Shown here piece after piece: positions 5,697 to 10,953 of a DNA stretch of 10,953 nt. The stretch is from Bifidobacterium breve. GTDB taxonomy: Bacteria > Actinomycetota > Acidimicrobiia > IMCC26256. A program made the translations under genes and the position numbers. The notes beneath the pieces are model-generated. The model ran no database searches and was not told the DNA's origin. It saw only the letters and a program-made list of their open reading frames with translations. Numbering within the stretch: position 1 is the stretch's first letter; the number at the start of each line of letters is the position of its first letter. The DNA is taken from positions 1-10,953 of the forward strand of contig CAMDSG010000047.1 of NCBI GenBank assembly GCA_945907055.1, given 5' to 3'.

Positions 5697-7250
5697 GTGA
5701 ACGACCGCTTCGAAGGTGACGAGTTAGGGATATCGAAGGAGGAGCCGAGTAGCGGTTCTGACGGTGTGCGTATCATCGCGCCCGAAGAAGCACGATCAGT
5801 CGTTGAGGCAGGTCTGGCCGAGGGGCATGCTGTCGAGATCGACGAAGCGCCTGAGTCTTCTAGTTCGCTCGGATTGTTGTTTCCGCCTGCTGGAGAGTCG
5901 TCGCACCCAACCGCATCGGTGCGCTCCATTACTCCTCCGCCGCGCTTGGTACCCCTTAATGAAGCAGCAGTCTCTGTCCCGCTCGCATCGGAGGGCGTCC
6001 GAATCGTCGGCGCTACAACTGCAGGCGAGGCAACCGGCGAGGTTCCCGCTGTCATCGCCACTCCAGTAACAACTCAGGCAACTAGTGATGAGGTGGCTCT
6101 CCCCTCCGAGGGAACTGAGTCAGGCGAACTTCCACAAGACCTTCCACAAGACCTTCCACAAGACCTTCCACACTGGAGCGAACCCCCTACCGGGGAGCAC
6201 GCAGTTATCGGCGCTGTTGATTCAACGGATGCACCGCGTTTCAGATCGGGTGCAGACGACTGGGATCAAATTGATGACGCAATCGTCGTTGATGAGGATT
6301 CTGGCGACGATGAGCCCGGCGGCTTTATCGCAACGGTTGCCTCTGATGATGACGCAGCATTCGCTGCTGAGGTAGAGGCTCGGCGGAGAGTGCGCTCAGT
6401 AAATTCACAGGGTGGGGGAGCCCGCCCAGCGGTCGTGGCCTCCGCCCCTGCAGATCTAACGACTCGTTTGATAACAGGTGCAGCCATTGCAGTGCCGGCA
6501 CTTATCTGCTTCAAGCTGGGGCGCACCACTACGGCCTTACTAGTAGCGGTCATTGTCGGCCTTGCTGCGCTTGAGTTCTTTGATGCAATGAGAAAAGTCG
6601 GATTTCGCCCAGCAACACTCATCGGGGTAATTGCCTCTGTAGCGATTATTCCGATTGCGTTTACTCGTGGCGAGTTCGCATATCCACTAGTTCTCTCGCT
6701 GGTTGTCTCCTTTAGTCTTTTGTGGTTCCTCTTTCGTGCAGGACCCGGCAGACCGCTTGTTGGGATATGCGTGACAATCGGAGGTTTTGCCTACATAGGC
6801 GGTCTAGCCGGGTTCGCTGGTTTGATGCTTGGCTACTCCAACGGCATTGGCTTAGTCATCGGACTCGCAATCTGTGTAATTGCATATGACTCTTTTGGCT
6901 ACCTAGTTGGGAAGAAGTTTGGGCGTACCCCACTATCTCCTCAGGTATCTCCAGGTAAAACTCTTGAAGGTCTAGTCGGCGGTATGGTCGCCTCGATTGT
7001 GGTTTCAGTTCTTGTTGTCTCGCATATTCACCCTTGGGGTGGGATTGGCCACTCCTTCCTTCTCGGGCTCACCGTCGCAGTAGTCGCTCCCCTTGGAGAC
7101 CTCTGCGAATCGATGATCAAGCGCGATCTTCGAATCAAAGATTTTGGGAGCATTCTTCCCGGGCACGGTGGAGTTCTTGACAGATTTGATGCGTTGCTGT
7201 TTGTTCTCCCTGCTGGGTATTTTCTGGCACGCGCGCTCAAACTCGGCTGA
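5697..7250 (+). CDS. cdsA: Phosphatidate cytidylyltransferase with long disordered N-terminus
   Basis: CDP-diacylglycerol synthase, an integral membrane enzyme that makes CDP-DAG from CTP and phosphatidic acid for phospholipid synthesis. It has 517 aa against roughly 270-290 for the catalytic family. Start is GTG at 5697 with AGGGGG at 5686-5691. Residues 1 to about 250 are acidic, Ser/Ala/Pro-rich and without membrane segments, and include LPQD tandem repeats (residues 145-156) and two GVRI motifs (23-26, 100-103). From about residue 255 (TRLITGAAIAVPALICFKLG) hydrophobic helices fill the rest. The catalytic region is intact: YDSFGYLVGKKFG, SPGKTLEG, and the family signature at 472-498 with Lys475-Arg476, Lys481-Asp482, His490-Gly-Gly and Asp495-Arg-Phe-Asp498. 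The N-terminus is probably cytosolic and regulatory or a docking region; its function is unknown. Confidence 0.95.
   Translation: MNDRFEGDELGISKEEPSSGSDGVRIIAPEEARSVVEAGLAEGHAVEIDEAPESSSSLGLLFPPAGESSHPTASVRSITPPPRLVPLNEAAVSVPLASEGVRIVGATTAGEATGEVPAVIATPVTTQATSDEVALPSEGTESGELPQDLPQDLPQDLPHWSEPPTGEHAVIGAVDSTDAPRFRSGADDWDQIDDAIVVDEDSGDDEPGGFIATVASDDDAAFAAEVEARRRVRSVNSQGGGARPAVVASAPADLTTRLITGAAIAVPALICFKLGRTTTALLVAVIVGLAALEFFDAMRKVGFRPATLIGVIASVAIIPIAFTRGEFAYPLVLSLVVSFSLLWFLFRAGPGRPLVGICVTIGGFAYIGGLAGFAGLMLGYSNGIGLVIGLAICVIAYDSFGYLVGKKFGRTPLSPQVSPGKTLEGLVGGMVASIVVSVLVVSHIHPWGGIGHSFLLGLTVAVVAPLGDLCESMIKRDLRIKDFGSILPGHGGVLDRFDALLFVLPAGYFLARALKLG
6129..6171 (+). repeat. 12-nt tandem repeat (3.6 copies) inside cdsA
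   Basis: The unit CTTCCACAAGAC occurs three times without change at 6129-6164, followed by a partial CTTCCAC. Because the unit is 12 nt, it stays in frame and encodes LPQD three times and then LPH. Perfect identity between units suggests recent slippage. It lies in the acidic, non-catalytic N-terminal part of CdsA, where length change should be tolerated. Confidence 0.9.
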
Positions 7251-7342
7251 GGGGTGTGTCGCCAAATGCAGTGCGTAGGCAGCGGCGCCACTCCAGAAGT
7301 CTGTTCAGAAGCATGCCTAGAATTATGCGTGAGGTCGAGTAA

Positions 7343-8446
7343 TTGAGACGCGTTGTGATCCTGGGGTCAACCGGTTCGATCGGTACCCAAGCGCTAGATG
7401 TTATTCGTAGTCATCGCGATGAGTTTGAGGTTTTAGCACTCAGCGCTGGTAGCAACCAAGAGCTGCTAGGGCGTCAAGCCAGCGAGTTTGGCGTTGCGCC
7501 AGAGCGAGCACGGTGCGCGGGCGAGGACTCGCGCATACTCGAGGAGTTTGCATCCCTAGATGATGTAGATGTGGTGCTCAATGCAGTCGTTGGATTCGCC
7601 GGGTTGCCCGCGACCATCGCGACTCTCCGGGCCGGAAAGCGGTTGGCGTTAGCGAACAAGGAGAGTTTGATAGCAGGCGGGCCGGTGGTAGCAAAGGTAC
7701 GCGACTCTGGTGGCGGAGAGATAGTCCCGGTCGACTCCGAGCACTCTGCGGTATACCAATGCCTTCGTTCAGGCACTACTAGTGAAGTCTCCAAGATTGT
7801 TTTAACGGCCAGCGGTGGACCATTTCGCGGGCGGTCTCGTGAGGATCTCGCGGGTGCGACAATTACAGAGGCGCTCAAACACCCAACTTGGTCAATGGGC
7901 CCAAAGATCACAATCGACTCGAGCACTCTCATCAATAAAGGCCTCGAGGTAATCGAGGCTCATGAGCTGTTCGGTGTCTCATACGATCAGATCGAGGTCG
8001 TTGTTCATCCTCAATCGATTATCCACTCGATGGTGGAGTTTCAGGATGGTGCCACTATCGCGCAGCTCTCAATGCCCGATATGCGTCTCCCCATAGGCCT
8101 CGCACTTGGAGCCCCCGAGCGCCTTGACCAAGCTTTCGGATCTTTGGATTGGGCCAGTCTCTCCGAGCTGACATTTATGGAGCCAGATCGGGCTGCCTTC
8201 CCTGCTCTTGACCTCGCATATGCAGCGGGGCGCGCCGGTGGATCGGCACCTGCAACTTTAAGTGGAGCGAATGAGGTAGCGGTGGAGGCGTTCTTGAATG
8301 CTCGGATTCCATGGATCTCAATCGCAGATATTGTCGCAGAGGTATTAAATCTAGGAACCGGGAACATCTCAGAGGTTGAAGACGTTCTAGAGGCAGACAG
8401 GGTTGCACGCGAGCGGGCAGAGCGAGTGCTCCAAAACAGTTTTTAG
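7343..8446 (+). CDS. dxr: 1-deoxy-D-xylulose 5-phosphate reductoisomerase
   Basis: Second enzyme of the MEP isoprenoid pathway: NADPH- and metal-dependent conversion of DXP to MEP, the target of fosmidomycin. 367 aa, at the short end for the family (E. coli 398). The start must be TTG at 7343 because an in-frame TAA ends at 7342; GAGGT at 7331-7335 is its ribosome-binding site. The NADPH loop GSTGSIG is at residues 8-14 and ANKES at 104-108. Metal ligands Asp131 (PVDSE), Glu133 and Glu202 (INKGLE, with Lys199) match E. coli D150, E152, E231 and K228. The SGGPF loop, PTWSMGPKITIDSSTL, HPQSIIHSMVEF and SGANEVAVEAFL are also present. All catalytic residues I can place are intact. Confidence 0.97.
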   Translation: MRRVVILGSTGSIGTQALDVIRSHRDEFEVLALSAGSNQELLGRQASEFGVAPERARCAGEDSRILEEFASLDDVDVVLNAVVGFAGLPATIATLRAGKRLALANKESLIAGGPVVAKVRDSGGGEIVPVDSEHSAVYQCLRSGTTSEVSKIVLTASGGPFRGRSREDLAGATITEALKHPTWSMGPKITIDSSTLINKGLEVIEAHELFGVSYDQIEVVVHPQSIIHSMVEFQDGATIAQLSMPDMRLPIGLALGAPERLDQAFGSLDWASLSELTFMEPDRAAFPALDLAYAAGRAGGSAPATLSGANEVAVEAFLNARIPWISIADIVAEVLNLGTGNISEVEDVLEADRVARERAERVLQNSF

Positions 8447-8447
8447 T

Positions 8448-8464
8448 AATCCAGTTTTTGGATT
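8448..8464 (+). other. Small hairpin between dxr and the site-2 protease gene
   Basis: AATCCA (8448-8453) pairs with TGGATT (8459-8464) around a 5-nt loop, 1 nt after the dxr stop. It is short, AT-rich in pairing and lacks a following T-run, so it is unlikely to stop transcription into the next gene 33 nt away. Confidence 0.25.
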
Positions 8465-8496
8465 TAGGACTCAACGAGACTTAAGGATTTGAATAG

Positions 8497-9711
8497 ATGA
8501 AGGACCCCTTGGGTGATGCGCCACCCGTTGATTCTCGACGGGCAATTCTTGGCGTCTCCGTAGCGATTGCATTGTTCGTTGTCTTAATTTTTGTGCGGCC
8601 TTCAATGGCGATGACCGTCGCAATTGCAATCGGGCTCATATTTACGATCATGCTTCACGAGGCTGGCCACTTAATCGCAGCCAAGCGCGGAGGTATGAAG
8701 GCAACAGAGTTCTTCGTTGGTTTCGGACCGCGGCTCTGGTCGTTCCGCCGTGGAGAGACTGAGTACGGGATTAAGGCAATCCCCGCCGGTGGATATGTAC
8801 GTGTAATCGGCATGACCAATCTCGAAGAGGTTGAGCTAGAGGATGAGTCCCGCACCTATCGCTCTGCTCCATACAAACGAAAAATGGTGATGATCCTTGC
8901 GGGCGTAACAGTCAATCTGCTCCTCGCTTATCTCTTTACCTTCGCAATCCTTGTCGGCAGGGGCCAAGACTCTGTCTCAACTCGCATCGGGTCTGTATCT
9001 GCTGAGTCTCCTGCTCAGATTGCAGGTATGAAGCCCGGAGATCGTCTGCTCTCAATTGGGGGAGTGGAGATCTCAGACTGGGACGCAGTCTCTCCGCTCG
9101 TGCGCGCAGCGGCCGGTAAGCCGACGGAGATTGAGATTGAGCGAGATGGAGCAACCAGAACCCTCATCGCTACTCCAGAGGTGATCGATGGCGTTGTGAG
9201 AATTGGGATCACAGCCTCCATCGAGACAAACCGTGTTCCAGTTATAACGGCGGTTGGCCGCTCCGCCACGGTAATTGTGAGCGGTGCAGGGCAGACTGTC
9301 ACAGCCCTCGGTGACATCATCTCGCCGAGTGGGGTCTCGAAGTACACCAAGACTGTTACGAGCCCAGGTGCAAAAGGTAGCTTCACTGAGGATGAGCGCC
9401 CAAGATCAGTGATCGGGATTGTCGCCGATGGTGGGAGTTTGGTGGGTAACGATTTCTGGGGATTACTTGGGCTCCTTGCGGCGATCAATTTGTTCCTAGC
9501 GCTCTTCAACTTGATTCCTCTCCTGCCATTCGATGGCGGGCACGCAGTAGTCGCTACCTTCGAGGCGACAGCATCCAAGATTCGTGGAAAGCGTGTCGTG
9601 ATTGACCAGCGGCACCTTTTCCCGGTGACCGCAGTGGTTATCTTCATGTTGTTGATGCTTGGGCTCTCAACTATGTACCTTGACCTGCGCAGCATCGTCT
9701 CGGGGACCTGA
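8497..9711 (+). CDS. rseP: Site-2 intramembrane zinc metalloprotease (M50, RseP/Rip1 type)
   Basis: Membrane-embedded protease that cleaves membrane segments of substrates such as anti-sigma factors, normally after a site-1 cut. 404 aa from ATG 8497, with AAGGA at 8483-8487. Hydrophobic segments at about residues 16-34 and 38-53 lead into the zinc motif HEAGH (54-58). GFGPRLWSFRRGETEYGIKAIPAGGYVRVIGM is the family's membrane-proximal beta region. A helix spans about 129-153, one PDZ domain about 160-226 (SPAQIAGMKPGDRLLSIGGVEI), the second zinc motif NLIPLLPFDGGH is at 338-349 with ligand Asp346, and a last helix lies near 376-394. In mycobacteria the gene between dxr and ispG is rip1 (Rv2869c), which supports this assignment. 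Substrates cannot be read from the window; the sigma gene upstream is not evidence for one. Confidence 0.95.
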   Translation: MKDPLGDAPPVDSRRAILGVSVAIALFVVLIFVRPSMAMTVAIAIGLIFTIMLHEAGHLIAAKRGGMKATEFFVGFGPRLWSFRRGETEYGIKAIPAGGYVRVIGMTNLEEVELEDESRTYRSAPYKRKMVMILAGVTVNLLLAYLFTFAILVGRGQDSVSTRIGSVSAESPAQIAGMKPGDRLLSIGGVEISDWDAVSPLVRAAAGKPTEIEIERDGATRTLIATPEVIDGVVRIGITASIETNRVPVITAVGRSATVIVSGAGQTVTALGDIISPSGVSKYTKTVTSPGAKGSFTEDERPRSVIGIVADGGSLVGNDFWGLLGLLAAINLFLALFNLIPLLPFDGGHAVVATFEATASKIRGKRVVIDQRHLFPVTAVVIFMLLMLGLSTMYLDLRSIVSGT

Positions 9712-9739
9712 CCTATCGGTCACATATGGGGGCTCCGGT

Positions 9740-9768
9740 CTGACCTAGCAGCGATCTAGTCGTAGGCT
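9740..9768 (+). promoter_or_regulatory. Promoter for ispG, probably leaderless
   Basis: CTGACC (9740-9745, 4 of 6 to TTGACA) and TAGGCT (9763-9768, TAnnnT) are separated by exactly 17 nt, the best spacing for a primary sigma factor. The ispG ATG begins 7 nt after the -10, where transcription should start, and no Shine-Dalgarno sequence lies before it. This is the standard picture of a leaderless actinobacterial mRNA. Confidence 0.6.
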
Positions 9769-9775
9769 GTAACCA

Positions 9776-10953
9776 ATGGATGAGCCACTGCGAACTACCC
9801 GATCAATCAGGCGCGTTACTCGACAGTTGATGGTCGGAAAAGTCCCGGTTGGGGGTGACGCTCCAGTAACGATTCAGTCGATGACCACAACCAAGACCTC
9901 CGATGTTGAGGGCACCTTGGCTCAGATCTACGCACTCGCAGCAGCAGGTGTTGACATAGTGCGCTGCACATGTAACGACGAAGCGGCTGCAGAGGGTCTT
10001 GCACATATTGTTCCGCGTTCACCGGTACCGATCGTCGCTGATATTCATTTTCAGTATCGACTTGCGCTCGCCGCGATGGAGGCAGGTGTCCATGCCCTTC
10101 GCCTTAACCCTGGAAACATCCGCAAGGCGGAGCACATCAAACTCGTTGCTAGCGAGGCCAAAGATCGAGGGCTTCCGATTCGCATTGGTGTAAACGCCGG
10201 GAGTCTTGACCCTGATATTGCAGAGCGTTTCGGTGGATCAACCCCAGAGGCGTTAGTTGCTTCGGCGATGCGTGAGCTCGAGTTGTTTGGCGAAGTTGGT
10301 TTCGAAGACTGCAAGATCTCTGTGAAGTCATCCAATGTTGCAGTGATGATCGACGCATACCGTCTGCTCTCTGAGACTGTCGACCACCCTCTCCATCTTG
10401 GTGTTACAGAGGCCGGCCCTCCACCCGCAGGGTTAGTGAAGTCAACCGCTGGGATCGCCACTCTTCTCGCAGAGGGGATCGGCGACACAATCCGATACTC
10501 GCTTACTGCGGACCCTGTCGAGGAGGCGAGAGCAGGGCGCACGCTCCTCGAGGCGCTCGGGCTTCGCGAGCGTCGTGGACTCGACCTAATTGCCTGCCCG
10601 TCTTGCGGCCGTGCCGAGGTAGATGTGATCAAGATAGCGAAGGAGGCTATGGCGGCGTTTGAGTCACGAAACATCCCACTCCAGGTTGCTGTAATGGGCT
10701 GCGTAGTAAACGGCCCAGGTGAGGCGCGCGAAGCCGATCTGGGAATCGCAGCGGGCAAGGGGAGAGGGCATCTATTCGTTAAAGGCCATGTTGTGCGGGT
10801 TGTCCCTGAGGATGAGATGGTTGAGGCATTGCTCGAGGCTGCAGAGCGCATTATGGAGGAGGGCATTGAGGCTGTGATTGCCTCCGCGGAGGTAGGTGCA
10901 GCCGAGGAGGCAGAGGCGGTTCGCGTCGAGCTTCTTGGGAGCCAGGGCGATGA
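9776..10953 (+). CDS. ispG: 4-hydroxy-3-methylbut-2-enyl diphosphate synthase (IspG/GcpE), 3' end outside the window
   Basis: Iron-sulfur enzyme of the MEP pathway that reductively opens MEcPP to HMBPP. The frame runs from ATG 9776 to the window edge without a stop (392 codons plus 2 nt). The N-terminal TIM barrel shows PVTIQSMTTTKTSDVEGT, AGVDIVRCT, PIVADIHFQYRLALAAMEAGVHALRLNPGNI, PIRIGVNAGSL, KISVKSS, HLGVTEAGPPPAGLVKS and GIGDTIRYSL. The C-terminal cluster domain has ligands Cys274 and Cys277 (CPSCGR), Cys309 (MGCVVNGPGE) and Glu316; the spacings equal those of E. coli C270, C273, C305 and E312. After about residue 355 the protein continues as an Ala/Glu-rich tail beyond the E. coli length of 372. 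The promoter at 9740-9768 gives it its own transcript, although read-through from rseP is also possible. Confidence 0.96.
   Translation, partial: MDEPLRTTRSIRRVTRQLMVGKVPVGGDAPVTIQSMTTTKTSDVEGTLAQIYALAAAGVDIVRCTCNDEAAAEGLAHIVPRSPVPIVADIHFQYRLALAAMEAGVHALRLNPGNIRKAEHIKLVASEAKDRGLPIRIGVNAGSLDPDIAERFGGSTPEALVASAMRELELFGEVGFEDCKISVKSSNVAVMIDAYRLLSETVDHPLHLGVTEAGPPPAGLVKSTAGIATLLAEGIGDTIRYSLTADPVEEARAGRTLLEALGLRERRGLDLIACPSCGRAEVDVIKIAKEAMAAFESRNIPLQVAVMGCVVNGPGEAREADLGIAAGKGRGHLFVKGHVVRVVPEDEMVEALLEAAERIMEEGIEAVIASAEVGAAEEAEAVRVELLGSQGD

Noticed and set aside
7256..7291. Imperfect hairpin between cdsA and dxr
   Set aside because: GTGTCGCC and GGCGCCAC pair with one mismatch across a 20-nt loop and no T-run. 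It is too weak and open to call a terminator.
7318..7323. TAGAAT as a dxr promoter -10
   Set aside because: The hexamer is acceptable, but nothing resembling a -35 is found 16-18 nt upstream.
9015..9695. 226-codon open frame on the - strand
   Set aside because: Antisense shadow of the site-2 protease gene. Its composition follows from reverse-complemented codons, and no start signal or motif is visible.
10051..10866. 271-codon open frame on the - strand
   Set aside because: It lies entirely within ispG, antisense, and its product is Ser/Ala/Arg-rich with no recognisable motif. The + strand frame has complete IspG motifs, including all cluster ligands.
1..10953. Mobile element, prophage, CRISPR, tRNA, toxin-antitoxin or defence genes
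   Set aside because: No transposase, inverted-terminal-repeat pair, spaced repeat array or tRNA cloverleaf was seen. The tyrosine recombinase is the housekeeping Xer type in conserved context, not an integrase with an attachment site.

Overview
The window is a compact, single-strand run of actinobacterial housekeeping genes, all on the + strand. Gene order: xerC (5' truncated), a WhiG/FliA-type sigma factor, an exported LytM/M23-like protein, rpsB, tsf, pyrH, frr, cdsA, dxr, a site-2 protease (RseP/Rip1 type) and ispG (3' truncated). From memory this is the order of the Mycobacterium tuberculosis Rv2894c-Rv2868c region and of the Streptomyces whiG-rpsB region, in compressed form. Together with the long disordered N-terminus of CdsA and the frequent GTG/TTG starts, this points to Actinobacteria. 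Base composition looks only moderately GC-rich (mid-50s percent by eye, not counted), so a deep-branching or free-living aquatic lineage, perhaps Acidimicrobiia, fits better than a classical high-GC actinomycete. That placement is inference.

Layout. Positions 1-1627: xerC and the sigma gene overlap by 8 nt and are probably translationally coupled. Positions 1628-1788: a gap with three copies of a 9-nt repeat and an 8-bp hairpin. Positions 1789-2331: the M23-like gene, with a signal peptide and an apparently degenerate active site. Positions 2332-2491: a GC-rich, highly foldable leader before rpsB. Positions 2492-5607: the tightly packed translation and nucleotide block rpsB-tsf-pyrH-frr. Positions 5608-5696: a gap with a long hairpin. 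Positions 5697-7250: cdsA with an extra N-terminal region of about 250 residues. Positions 7343-9711: dxr and the site-2 protease. From 9776 to the window edge: ispG, preceded by a well-formed promoter that looks leaderless. No gene-free stretch exceeds about 160 bases.

The genes supply ribosome assembly (S2), elongation (EF-Ts), ribosome recycling (RRF), UMP phosphorylation, CDP-diacylglycerol for phospholipids, two steps of the MEP isoprenoid pathway (Dxr and IspG), membrane proteolysis, chromosome dimer resolution and an alternative sigma factor.

I found no mobile element, CRISPR array, tRNA, rRNA or defence system, and no undescribed multi-gene system. The points most worth a second look are small: a possible AUC start for pyrH, the structured rpsB leader with mutually exclusive pairings, the catalytic-residue losses in the M23-like protein, the CdsA N-terminal extension with an in-frame 12-nt tandem repeat, and the leaderless ispG promoter.
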